Origin: JBBDYD01 sp040901865
Lineage (GTDB): Bacteria; Bacteroidota; Ignavibacteria; UBA10030
DNA length: 64,000 nucleotides
Assembly (NCBI GenBank): GCA_040901865.1
Contig: JBBDYD010000136.1
Coordinates: 33,714-97,713, forward strand
Reading direction: 5' to 3'
Under the pieces are notes generated by a model that saw only the letters and a list, made by a program, of their open reading frames with translations, did no database searches and was not told where the DNA came from. Position 1 is the stretch's first letter. Every line of letters begins with the position of its first letter. A program made the position numbers and the translations under genes. Shown in pieces: positions 1 through 8,657 of the stretch.

Positions 1-1246
1 ACCCCGCCATCCTTCCCTCCAAAAACCTCCGCTCCGGCTCCTGCTGTGTAAGGGATAGGGCTTTCTCGTAGGAGGCTCGCGCGTCCGCGGTTTTTCCAAG
101 CCGGCGACATAATTCCGCTCGTGCAGAATGCGCAAGGTGATAATCAGCCAGGTTACCACGTGCGAAAATGGCATCAATCAGGTCAAGCCCGGCTTGAGGT
201 CCGTCACGCATCGCTATGGCAACGGCGCGATTAAGATCGATCACAGGCGACGGTTCCGCCTGCAGGAGCAGATCATACAATCCCACAATCTGCACCCAAT
301 CCGTCTTATCGGCGGTCTCCGCTTCTGCATGAACAGCCGCAATGGCCGCCTGAATTGTGTAAGGCCCAAAACGCCGCGACGCAAGCGCACGTTCAACGAG
401 ACCAATCCCCTCCTTAATTCGCTCACGGTCCCAGAGCCCTCGATCCTGATCCTCAAGCAATATCAGATCTCCGTCAGCCGATGTTCGTGCCGCGCGGCGT
501 GATTCCTGCAACAACATGAGCCCAAGCAATCCAAGCACCTCCGGTTCGGGGAGCAATTCCGTCAATAACCGTCCAAGGCGGATTGCCTCTTCGGAAATAT
601 CCGATCGCGTCAGGGATTGGCCGGATGTTGCAGAATATCCCTCGTTGAAGACCAGGTAAATGACCTGAAGGACCGTGTCGAGACGACCGGGGAGTTCGGA
701 TTGCGACGGTACCTGATACGGAATGCGTGCATCGCGGATTTTCGACTTAGCGCGAACAATGCGTTGGGCGAGCGTGGGCGGAGTCGTCAGGAACGCACGG
801 GCGATCTCTTCAGTCGTGAGTCCGCAGACTTCGCGGAGGGTGAGGGCAACACGCGCTTCGGGTGATAACGCCGGGTGACAGCAGGTGAAGATCAGGCGGA
901 GCTGATCGTCCCCGACGGGATCGTCGATCCGGTCGGCGGGATCTTCGAACTCTGACGCAAGCTGATCGGCAACCGTCTCGAGCGAAGAGTCGAACCGCGC
1001 CCGTCTCCGGATGCCGTCGATGGCTTTGAACCGGCCCGTGGACACCAGCCAGGCACGCGGATTCGCCGGGATGCCTTCGTTGGGCCATTGTTCGGCCGCA
1101 GCGGCAAAGGCGTCATGCAGAGCATCCTCCGCAACGTCAAAGTCGCCCAGGAGGCGGATAAGCGTCGCCAGGATCCGACGTGATTCCGAGGTATACAGCC
1201 GGTCGAGAAGGCTTGCGACATCGCCTGATCCCAAGGGCGTTTCCAT
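1..1246 (-). CDS. Long ECF-type RNA polymerase sigma factor (DUF6596 type), 3' end off window
   Basis: Alternative sigma factor that would direct RNA polymerase to a specific promoter set. Seen: 415 codons run leftward off the edge. Translation begins METPLGSGDVASLLDRLY, and an in-frame TGA directly abuts the ATG, so the start is fixed. Sigma region 2 is around residues 10-85 (DVAEDALHDAFAAA, PRAWLVSTGRFKAIDGI). Region 4 is around 125-185 (VALTLREVCGLTTEEIARAF, then PTLAQRIVRAKSKIRDA). A C-terminal helical TPR-like half follows (VFNEGYSA, VIDLNRAVAIAM, SARAELCRRLG). Proteins of this type are about 410-420 residues, so little or nothing is missing. These sigma factors often sit beside a YCII/DGPF-domain protein; none is visible, and any such partner lies beyond the edge. 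The gene is divergent from the pectin block and nothing ties it to pectin. Confidence 0.9.
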   Translation of the reverse strand, partial: METPLGSGDVASLLDRLYTSESRRILATLIRLLGDFDVAEDALHDAFAAAAEQWPNEGIPANPRAWLVSTGRFKAIDGIRRRARFDSSLETVADQLASEFEDPADRIDDPVGDDQLRLIFTCCHPALSPEARVALTLREVCGLTTEEIARAFLTTPPTLAQRIVRAKSKIRDARIPYQVPSQSELPGRLDTVLQVIYLVFNEGYSATSGQSLTRSDISEEAIRLGRLLTELLPEPEVLGLLGLMLLQESRRAARTSADGDLILLEDQDRGLWDRERIKEGIGLVERALASRRFGPYTIQAAIAAVHAEAETADKTDWVQIVGLYDLLLQAEPSPVIDLNRAVAIAMRDGPQAGLDLIDAIFARGNLADYHLAHSARAELCRRLGKTADARASYEKALSLTQQEPERRFLEGRMAG

Positions 1247-1415
1247 TCAAAAAAGGGCATTAGTAAGAATGATTCCGAGCAATCTCCTTTGAAAATAGCT
1301 TTATTTCCGCAAAATCAAAAAGCCGTCTTTTTATGAGTTCCTTTTCGCTTGACATTGTAGGATGGGATAACCATTTTAGCGATAAAGTTATCGGTTAAGT
1401 AAAAATGAGGTTTCA
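1247..1415. promoter_or_regulatory. Divergent promoter region before the pectin block
   Basis: This 169-bp gap separates the leftward sigma factor from the rightward pectin block. On the plus strand a perfect TTGACA lies at 1349-1354, with an AT-rich stretch about 17-18 bp further on (ATTTTA at 1373-1378) as a poor -10 candidate. An operator-like palindrome follows at 1380-1393, and GAGG at 1407-1410 is the ribosome-binding site for the GTG start at 1416. No other good promoter region was noticed before 35542, so most of the block probably depends on this one. The promoter call is inference. Confidence 0.4.
1380..1393. promoter_or_regulatory. Palindromic operator candidate (LacI-type)
   Basis: CGATAA-AG-TTATCG is a perfect inverted repeat with a 2-bp centre, ending 22 bp before the GTG start of the first pectin gene. 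Its size and symmetry fit operators of LacI-family regulators, and such a regulator is encoded at 16588-17673 in the same block. A wider imperfect repeat (GATAAC at 1366-1371, GTTATC at 1387-1392) overlaps it. Its position after the putative TTGACA box would suit repression. Binding is inferred. Confidence 0.45.
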
Positions 1416-2954
1416 GTGCCCTCCCTTTCGAAAAAGTGCCTCGGCCGATACCTTGCCGTCTTGTTCTTCATCTTCATAATAGTCCAGATTCAAGCTCGTG
1501 CGACTCAGTATTTTGTCGCTCCCACCGGAAACGATTTGAACGCTGGAACGATGGATTCTCCGTTTGCCACAATCACAAAAGCTCAGTCGGTCATGGTCGC
1601 CGGTGACACCACCTACGTGCGTGGAGGACTCTACGCGCTTGGTGCTACTATCACATTGAACAAGAGCGGCACGGCGGGGAATCGCCTCAACCTGTTCGCG
1701 TATGCCGGTGAACGCCCAGTCCTTGATTTTTCGCAAATGGTTGTGGGACCAAGCAACAGAGGTATTCGTCTCCAAGGTTGGTACTGGACTATTCGCGGAC
1801 TCGACATCAAGGGTGCCGGTGATAATGGAATGCAGATTGACAACGGAGCTTACAGTGTTGTCGAACATTGCGCATTCTATGAGAATCGAGACACAGGGTT
1901 ACAACTCAGCAACGGTGCAGCATACAATGAAATCATCAATTGTGATTCCTACAATAATGCTGACACTGCTCAGGGAAACGCCGACGGGTTTGCTCCGAAA
2001 CTGGACGTGGGAACCGGAAATTATTTTTTCGGCTGCCGTGCTTGGAACAACTCCGATGACGGATTTGACGGATATATGCGCGGTGCGGACAGCGTCGTCA
2101 CGGTGATGGAAAACTGCTGGATTTTCAGTAACGGATATCTGGCCAACGGCACGGCGAGCAGCGGAAACGGAAATGGGTTCAAGATGGGGGGGATGGATTT
2201 GCTTACCGACAGTCTGCGTCATAACATAACGCTTATCAATTGTCTCGCCTTTGATAATCGCGTCAAGGGATTCGATCAGAACAACAATCGAGGCTCGATG
2301 ACCCTGCTCAATTGTACGGGCTATCGGAACGGAACGAACTTCTCGATTCCCGGGCCTCTCAAAAGCGGCTCGGTCGCAACTATAACGAACGGGCTGGTTT
2401 TGGGCTCTGCAGGCAGTCTTGCAGCTCATGTCGTCCAAACGACTAACAGCTGGATGCCGCAATTCACTGTGACCAGCGGGGACTTCTTGAATATTGACAC
2501 TACGGGGGTGCGGGGTCCCAGGCAACCGGACGGGAGCCTCCCCGACTTGGGCTTTATGCACCTTGCCCAGGGGAGCCCGCTCATCAACGCCGGGACTGAT
2601 GTCGGTCATCCGTTCAACGGGAGCGGGCCTGATCTCGGGTGCTTCGAAAGCGATTTCCCGGTGTCAGTGCAGAATCCCCACACGTCTCCCCTCGCCTTCA
2701 CCCTTCATCAAAACTACCCGAATCCCTTCAACCCGAACACCACGATCACCTTCAGCATTCTCCAACCCGCAATGACCTCGCTGAAGATCTATGACATTCT
2801 GGGTCGGGAAATGGCCACACTGGTGCATCGGGAACTGACCCCGGGGCCGTACGAATTCATGTGGGACGGACAGGGACACTCGAGCGGAACGTATGTATAC
2901 AGACTTGTCTCCGGTTCAGATGTGCAATCCAACACCATGACCTTAATGAAGTAA
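1416..2954 (+). CDS. PL9-type pectate lyase with T9SS sorting domain
   Basis: Secreted or surface pectate lyase that cleaves polygalacturonan by beta-elimination. Seen: a signal peptide (YLAVLFFIFIIVQIQARA) and a right-handed beta-helix opening YFVAPTGNDLNAGT. Characteristic PL9 segments are NADGFAPKLDVGTGN, NNSDDGFDGY, GNGNGFKMGG and VKGFDQNNN, which carry the calcium-binding Asp and catalytic Lys region in this family. From about residue 430 there is a T9SS type-A sorting domain (NYPNPFNPNTTITFSI ... DILGREMATLV ... SGTYVYRLVSG). The GTG start is chosen for its GAGG box 5 bp upstream; no in-frame ATG precedes it. It is first in the block and its TAA overlaps the next ATG (TAATG). The sorting domain places this lyase outside the cell, unlike the next two enzymes. 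Confidence 0.88.
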   Translation: MPSLSKKCLGRYLAVLFFIFIIVQIQARATQYFVAPTGNDLNAGTMDSPFATITKAQSVMVAGDTTYVRGGLYALGATITLNKSGTAGNRLNLFAYAGERPVLDFSQMVVGPSNRGIRLQGWYWTIRGLDIKGAGDNGMQIDNGAYSVVEHCAFYENRDTGLQLSNGAAYNEIINCDSYNNADTAQGNADGFAPKLDVGTGNYFFGCRAWNNSDDGFDGYMRGADSVVTVMENCWIFSNGYLANGTASSGNGNGFKMGGMDLLTDSLRHNITLINCLAFDNRVKGFDQNNNRGSMTLLNCTGYRNGTNFSIPGPLKSGSVATITNGLVLGSAGSLAAHVVQTTNSWMPQFTVTSGDFLNIDTTGVRGPRQPDGSLPDLGFMHLAQGSPLINAGTDVGHPFNGSGPDLGCFESDFPVSVQNPHTSPLAFTLHQNYPNPFNPNTTITFSILQPAMTSLKIYDILGREMATLVHRELTPGPYEFMWDGQGHSSGTYVYRLVSGSDVQSNTMTLMK

Positions 2955-4339
2955 TGAATCCGCGAAGGACAATATATGTCATCGCTGCGCTGCTTCTTGG
3001 CGGCACTCAAGTTTCCTGTTCTGCCCAGGTTGTGGCGTTTCCCGGCGCGGAGGGATTTGGCCGATATACATCGGGCGGGCGGGGCGGACGCGTGATCGCG
3101 GTGACCAACCTGAACGACAACGGACCCGGGAGTCTGCGCAATGCTTTGAAGGAAAGCGGGCCCCGCACGATCGTCTTCCGCGTCTCCGGAACCATCGCCT
3201 TGAAATCCGATCTCATGATTGACAAGGGCGATGTAACCGTTGCCGGACAGACGGCCCCGGGAGACGGAATCTGCATCAGGGACTACAAGACGCAAGTCAG
3301 CGCAACGAACGTGATTATCCGGTTCCTTCGTTTTCGCCTGGGCGACGAATCGGCCCATCCGGAAGACCCTTTCACAGTGATGGGTTCCAGGAACGTTATC
3401 ATCGATCATTGTTCGATGAGCTGGGGGATCGACGAAAGCGGCTCGTTCTATGACAACGAGGATTTTACGCTCCAATGGTCCATCATCAGCGAAAGCTTGT
3501 ACAATTCACATCACCCCAAAGGTCCTCACGGATACGGAGGGATCTGGGGCGGCGCACAGGCTTCGTTCCTGTATAATCTTCTCGCGCATCATTCGAGCAG
3601 GAATCCCCGGTTCAACGGCGATCGGACCGCGAAGGTTCAAGGACGGGAATTCGTCGAGTTCAGAAACAACGCTGTGTACAATTGGGGGTTCAAGTGTGCC
3701 TACGGCGGTGAACGCGGACATCAGGACATCATTGCGAATTACTTCAAGCCCGGACCGGCGTCGGTAAACAACGACCGGTTCCTCGAACCGTGGGACGGAG
3801 ACGGCAAGTGGTTTCTCAGCGGCAACGTCGTCGAGGGTTCACCGAACATCGCTTCCGACAACTGGGCCGGCGCAGGGGGTGACTATATCGGGGACGGCCG
3901 TGTTGACACTCCGTTTATTTCAAACGCATCGGCCCGGCCGGCAACGCAGGCGTTTGATGCGATTCTCAGATTCTCCGGTGCGATCCTTCCGCAACGGGAT
4001 GTTGTCGATCAGCGGATCGTGAAAGAGGCCGGAAGCGGGACAGCGACGTTCGGTGGAACATCGTATGCGAAGGACCACAAAGTGAAGTCTCCGCTGCCGC
4101 TCGGGATCATTGATTCTCAGGCGGAAGTCGGCGGATGGCCCGAGCTCAGGAGTGTGGAACCTCCCGTTGATTCGGACGAAGACGGAATTCCGGACGCGTG
4201 GGAATCGGCCAACGGCCTGAATCCCCGGGAAGCCCTCGATGGCAGAGAATTGGCCAAATCCGGTTATTCTCACTTGGAAGTGTACCTGAACAGCCTCGCC
4301 GCCGGAAAGTGGCTCGATCCCACCTCTATTAAAGAGTAA
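2954..4339 (+). CDS. PL1-family pectate lyase
   Basis: Pectate lyase of the Pel/PL1 beta-helix family, releasing 4,5-unsaturated oligogalacturonides. Seen: start MNPRRTIYVIAALLLGG with a signal sequence ending near VSCSAQ, either signal peptidase I after SAQ or a weak lipobox at VSC. The mature N-terminus VVAFPGAEGFGRYTSGGRGG is typical of PL1 enzymes in polysaccharide loci. Further landmarks are VTNLNDNGPGSLRNAL, IDHCSMSWGIDES and SSRNPRFNGDR, the last around the catalytic Arg. Length is 461 aa. It has no T9SS domain, so it is probably periplasmic or lipid-anchored and acts after PL9. The start is set by TAATG overlap with the PL9 gene; an in-frame upstream start would overlap PL9 by about 90 bp and lose the signal peptide. 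Confidence 0.9.
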   Translation: MNPRRTIYVIAALLLGGTQVSCSAQVVAFPGAEGFGRYTSGGRGGRVIAVTNLNDNGPGSLRNALKESGPRTIVFRVSGTIALKSDLMIDKGDVTVAGQTAPGDGICIRDYKTQVSATNVIIRFLRFRLGDESAHPEDPFTVMGSRNVIIDHCSMSWGIDESGSFYDNEDFTLQWSIISESLYNSHHPKGPHGYGGIWGGAQASFLYNLLAHHSSRNPRFNGDRTAKVQGREFVEFRNNAVYNWGFKCAYGGERGHQDIIANYFKPGPASVNNDRFLEPWDGDGKWFLSGNVVEGSPNIASDNWAGAGGDYIGDGRVDTPFISNASARPATQAFDAILRFSGAILPQRDVVDQRIVKEAGSGTATFGGTSYAKDHKVKSPLPLGIIDSQAEVGGWPELRSVEPPVDSDEDGIPDAWESANGLNPREALDGRELAKSGYSHLEVYLNSLAAGKWLDPTSIKE

Positions 4340-4345
4340 ACGATC

Positions 4346-5755
4346 ATGAACTGCCGGAAACAATCCATCCTCCCCATTCTCCTCCTGGCGGCAGTGGCTT
4401 TACTCAGCTGTTCTGCCCAAACGGCTTCGACACAAGCGATTGAAGGATGGGCCGCTCTGCCGGGGATCCTGAAATCCATTCAGGCCCCTGTCTTTCCCGA
4501 TCGCGATTTCAACATAACGCACTACGGCGCCAAAGGCGACGGGACCGCGGATTGCACCGAAGCGATCAGAAAAGCCATCGATGCGTGCAATGCGGTGGGC
4601 GGCGGAAGGGTGGTCGTGGCGGGCGGTGTATATCTCACGGGGGCGATCCACCTGAAGAGCAACGTCAATCTATACGTGGCAAAGGACGCAACGCTCCGAT
4701 TCAGCACAAACCCTCAACACTATCTTCCCGTTGTCTACACGCGCTGGGAAGGCGTCGAATGCATGAACTACTCTCCGCTGATCTACGCCTACCGGCAGGA
4801 AAATATTGCCGTGACGGGAGAGGGAACGCTCGACGGTCAGGGCTCAACCAGTCATTGGTGGTGGTGGAAGGGTGGAGAGAAGAACGGCTGGAAAAAGGGG
4901 ATGCCCCAGCAGAAACGCGACCGGGACTCGCTGTTCGCCATGGGCGAACGCGGCGTGCCGGTGGCACAGAGAGTCTTCGGCGAAGGCCATTATCTCAGGC
5001 CCAGCTTCTTTCAGCCCTACGAGTGCAAAAACATTCTCGTGCAGGGCGTGACCTTCGAAGATTCTCCGATGTGGTTCCTTCATCCCGTGCTCTCCGAAAA
5101 CATCTCCGTCCTCAATGTCACCGTCAAAGGCCTGGGCCCCAACAACGACGGATGCAATCCCGAATCTTCAAAGAACGTCCTGATCAAGGGGTGCTATTTT
5201 GACACCGGCGACGACTGCATCGCGATTAAATCCGGCCGCAATGCGGACGGAAGGCGGGTCGGGGTTCCGAGCGAGAACATTGTGATTCAGGATTGCCAGA
5301 TGAAAGACGGTCATGGCGGTGTGGTGATGGGAAGCGAGATGTCGGGCGGAGTGAGGAATGTGTATGCCGAACGGTGCACGATGGACAGCCCGAATCTCGA
5401 CCGGGCATTGCGCATCAAAACTAATTCCGTCCGGGGCGGATTCGTTGAGAACGTCTTTATGAGAGATGTGGAAGTGGGGGAGGTCGCTCACGCGGTCATC
5501 AAGATCAACTTCTTTTATGAAGAGGGGGACGCCGGTAAATTTCCCCCGGTCGTTCGGAATATCCACGTGAAGAATGTGAAGAGCAAAAAAAGCCCGTACG
5601 CGCTTTGGATCAGAACCTATGACCATTCTCCCGCCACGGGGATCTTCATCGAAGATTGCGAATTCGAGAATGTGGCAAATCCGAATGTGATCGAGAATGT
5701 GAAGGATTTGAAGTTCACCAACGTCCGGATCAACGGCAAGCCGGTGTCGAACTGA
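4346..5755 (+). CDS. GH28 polygalacturonase
   Basis: Glycoside hydrolase of the polygalacturonase family, hydrolysing alpha-1,4 bonds of polygalacturonan or its oligomers. Seen: signal sequence with a lipobox-like ALLSC (residues 18-22), so probably a lipoprotein. The N-terminus has NITHYGAKGDGTADCTEAIR. All GH28 catalytic motifs are present in order: GPNNDGCNPE (the NxD motif), DTGDDCIAIKSG (DD), DGHGGVVMGSE (GHG) and RALRIKTN (RIK). Length 469 aa is normal. It follows the PL1 gene by 6 bp and precedes a TonB receptor by 19 bp. It supplies saturated galacturonate, which explains the uxaC-uxaE-uxuB branch further on. Exo versus endo action cannot be read from sequence. Confidence 0.92.
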   Translation: MNCRKQSILPILLLAAVALLSCSAQTASTQAIEGWAALPGILKSIQAPVFPDRDFNITHYGAKGDGTADCTEAIRKAIDACNAVGGGRVVVAGGVYLTGAIHLKSNVNLYVAKDATLRFSTNPQHYLPVVYTRWEGVECMNYSPLIYAYRQENIAVTGEGTLDGQGSTSHWWWWKGGEKNGWKKGMPQQKRDRDSLFAMGERGVPVAQRVFGEGHYLRPSFFQPYECKNILVQGVTFEDSPMWFLHPVLSENISVLNVTVKGLGPNNDGCNPESSKNVLIKGCYFDTGDDCIAIKSGRNADGRRVGVPSENIVIQDCQMKDGHGGVVMGSEMSGGVRNVYAERCTMDSPNLDRALRIKTNSVRGGFVENVFMRDVEVGEVAHAVIKINFFYEEGDAGKFPPVVRNIHVKNVKSKKSPYALWIRTYDHSPATGIFIEDCEFENVANPNVIENVKDLKFTNVRINGKPVSN

Positions 5756-5774
5756 CCGGCAGAGTATCCTCAAC

Positions 5775-8657
5775 ATGAGCGTTCATAGTCATATCATCCA
5801 GTGCTGCAGCTTTCTTGCCCTGTTCCTGCTGGCCGTAGTCGGGAATCTCTCGGCCCAGACATCAGGCAAGATCTCGGGCACCGTGGCGGACGCGGCAACG
5901 GGTGAGATACTCCTGGGTGTTAACGTCTTCATTTCCGGGACAACAATCGGCGCCGCCACGGATCTGGAGGGGACGTACTTCATTCTGAACATTCCCCCCG
6001 GGGAATATGATTTGACCGCCTCGATGGTCGGGTACCAGCAGACCGTCATGCGCGGGGTCATTGTGCATGCGGGCAGGACGACCGAAGCAGATTTTCGCCT
6101 TTCCGAAGCGATCCTGGCCATGGATGAAGTCGTGATCCAGGCCGTTCGACCGGATGTCGAAAAAGAGAAGACATCAACGAGTGCCATTATCCGCTTTGAC
6201 GAAGTGCAGTCGCTTCCCGGGATCAGGGATGTCGGCAGTATCCTGTCATTGGCTGCAGACGTCACCGACGGTCATTTCCGGGGCGGCCGTTTAGGGGAGG
6301 AGTACTACACACTTCAGGGAATGGGCATCGTCAACCCTCTGGATAATTCATCGGCGTTCTTGCCGATCATGAGCGGTGTGGAGGAAGTGGAGGTCATCAC
6401 CAGCGGATTCGGGGCGCAATACGGTAACGCCCAATCCGGAGTCGTGAATATCTCTATGAAAGAGGGAAGGATTGACCGGTGGACGACGAGGTTTGAATCG
6501 CGAACCCGCACTCCCGGCCGAAAGCATTTCGGCCCGAGCGCCTATGATCAGAACGCGAATCTGTACCTCTCACTTCTCCTGAGCGGAGACGTCTGGCTCA
6601 GCGGAGATCCGGGCGCCGATACGCCTCAGCCGTACTACGGAAGCATGGGGTCGGGGCTGACGAGCAGTTATGCGCAAGATACTCTAACGCAGGTTGCTGT
6701 GGCCCAGGCGCTGTGGCGGCAGACGCGCCGCGATCTTGACCGACCGTACGGGTCAGAGCTTGATTACTCTGTGGAGGTTGCCACGGGCGGACCGATCGCT
6801 CCTGGCCTCCGCATGTTCATGGCTCTTCGTACGAATACCGAGTGGCCCGTGTTCCCGGTGGAAAAGCCGGATATTCAATATCAGGCGATGGGAAATGTTG
6901 TGTACGATATCGGTGAAGGAAAGTCCCTTCGGTTCAGCGGCGGACTTACAGAAGAGACAGCAAACGTTTTTCCCGGAGCAAACAGTGTGGGCGGATATCA
7001 GCGCTGGCTCTGGGACCGGATCACCGGCATCAATTACCGCAAGAGCACCAACGCCCAGATTGGAGTCCGATTCACCCACGCGCTGAGTCAGAGCACGTTC
7101 TATGAATTGAAACTCAACTCACTGTTCACAACCAACAAGGTCGGGGCAACCCCGGTCCCGGGTTTTATTCCCGACTCTCTCAGTTTTGCCTGGCCGACGG
7201 CCGTCCTCTCGTTTTCGAACAACAACTCTCCCGACGGGATCAATTATCAGGCCGGGTATGACAACTTTAGAACCGAACAGACACGAACCGTCTCATTTGA
7301 CGGTTCTCTCACAAGTCAGATCACCAACTCTCATCTGCTAAACGCAGGAATGCAGATCAACGCCTACCTGATCGAAACCTCGAATGTCCTGAATCTTCGT
7401 TCAAACAGATATATCGAACAATACACCGGGACTCCGTTCGAAGGGGCCATCTATTTCCAGGATAAGATGGAATTCGAAGGGCTCATCGCGAATGCAGGCA
7501 TTCGGCTCGATGTGTGGAATTCCGGCCGGGAGTACTACACAGATCTTTACACTCCGTTCCTTGCGGCCGATTCTGTCGGTGAATTCCATCCTGAATCTGC
7601 CCCCAAGAAGGAATCCCCCATTATCGGGCGTCTTCAGCCGCGTATCGGTGTGTCCTTCCCGATTTACGAGGGGACCGTGTTCCATCTCAACTATGGCTCA
7701 TTCATGCAGCGCCCGTCGTTCCAATACGTGGTTTCTGAACGCGTGGCTCAACTGAACAATAGCCCTGTGATTCTGGGTAATGCCCGCCTCGAGCCGGAGG
7801 TAACCAACAGCTACGACATCGGCGTCATGCAGGCGCTCGGGGATGGTTTTACGCTCGACGTGAGCGGGTACTATAAAGACGTCAAGAATCTCCTTCAGCA
7901 AGCGAACTTCACGGATGACCGGGCCGGGAACCTTGTGAGCTCTTATTTCAACCTGGATTATGCCGACATTCGCGGATTCCGCGTGGCGCTGACGAAACGG
8001 CGCGGCGATCTGACTGGATCGGTCAATTATCAGTACAGTTATGCGACCGGAAGAAGCGCTACGGCAACGGCGGCAACTCCCGCATTTTACCGCGACACCA
8101 CCGGAGCCGTGACGACGGATCTTGCGAACGTCCCGACGCGGGATATCATTCTCGATTTCGACCGCACGCACAACCTTGTCATCAAACTCGGATACGAAAC
8201 GGAGGATGCGTGGGGGCCGGAAGTGTTCGGATTCCGCCCGTTCTCCAATATGAATATTTCAACGATCTCTTTCGTGCGCAGCGGCCGGCCGTATACATCT
8301 CCCTCCAACATCAAACTCATCAATGTGCTTCGGACGCCGTGGGAATACAACATGGATCTGCGCATCACCAAGCGAGTGGCGGACTTTTTCGGAGTTTCGG
8401 CGACATTCTACATGGAAGTGTTCAATCTGTTCGACAGCCGGATCCTGAATTATTCCTACATCTTTCAGCGGCCAACGGCCACGAATCCCAATCTCCCTCT
8501 TCAATACTACGAGAGCTATCCCGTCGACGACCGGAACAATGGGATCCGCTACTGGTGGGATAAAGGAAGACAGGGTCCGTTTGCCGTGGATCAGTCATTC
8601 CTGATCTACAGCAACCAGCCGCGTTCGTACAGCTTCGGAATGGTGATCGAACTGTGA
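5775..8657 (+). CDS. TonB-dependent receptor with N-terminal carboxypeptidase-regulatory-like domain
   Basis: Outer-membrane active transporter, probably for oligogalacturonides. Seen: signal peptide ending NLSAQ, then a carboxypeptidase-regulatory-like beta-sandwich at about residues 28-105 (GKISGTVADAATGEILLGVN, AATDLEGTYFILNIPPGEYD). The plug domain follows (MDEVVIQAVRPDVEKEKT ... GVEEVEVITSGFGAQYGNAQ, SGVVNISMKEG), then a long barrel to the C-terminus (SYSFGMVIEL). Length 960 aa fits the SusC-like or general TonB receptor range. No SusD homologue follows; the next genes are a secreted 745-aa protein and two outer-membrane proteins, so this is not a standard SusCD pair. The stop overlaps the next start (GTGA). 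Confidence 0.9.
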   Translation: MSVHSHIIQCCSFLALFLLAVVGNLSAQTSGKISGTVADAATGEILLGVNVFISGTTIGAATDLEGTYFILNIPPGEYDLTASMVGYQQTVMRGVIVHAGRTTEADFRLSEAILAMDEVVIQAVRPDVEKEKTSTSAIIRFDEVQSLPGIRDVGSILSLAADVTDGHFRGGRLGEEYYTLQGMGIVNPLDNSSAFLPIMSGVEEVEVITSGFGAQYGNAQSGVVNISMKEGRIDRWTTRFESRTRTPGRKHFGPSAYDQNANLYLSLLLSGDVWLSGDPGADTPQPYYGSMGSGLTSSYAQDTLTQVAVAQALWRQTRRDLDRPYGSELDYSVEVATGGPIAPGLRMFMALRTNTEWPVFPVEKPDIQYQAMGNVVYDIGEGKSLRFSGGLTEETANVFPGANSVGGYQRWLWDRITGINYRKSTNAQIGVRFTHALSQSTFYELKLNSLFTTNKVGATPVPGFIPDSLSFAWPTAVLSFSNNNSPDGINYQAGYDNFRTEQTRTVSFDGSLTSQITNSHLLNAGMQINAYLIETSNVLNLRSNRYIEQYTGTPFEGAIYFQDKMEFEGLIANAGIRLDVWNSGREYYTDLYTPFLAADSVGEFHPESAPKKESPIIGRLQPRIGVSFPIYEGTVFHLNYGSFMQRPSFQYVVSERVAQLNNSPVILGNARLEPEVTNSYDIGVMQALGDGFTLDVSGYYKDVKNLLQQANFTDDRAGNLVSSYFNLDYADIRGFRVALTKRRGDLTGSVNYQYSYATGRSATATAATPAFYRDTTGAVTTDLANVPTRDIILDFDRTHNLVIKLGYETEDAWGPEVFGFRPFSNMNISTISFVRSGRPYTSPSNIKLINVLRTPWEYNMDLRITKRVADFFGVSATFYMEVFNLFDSRILNYSYIFQRPTATNPNLPLQYYESYPVDDRNNGIRYWWDKGRQGPFAVDQSFLIYSNQPRSYSFGMVIEL

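Noticed and set aside
892..1260. Alternative minus-strand frame starting at 1260
   Set aside because: It is out of frame with the sigma-factor domains; the conserved sigma regions read from 1246.
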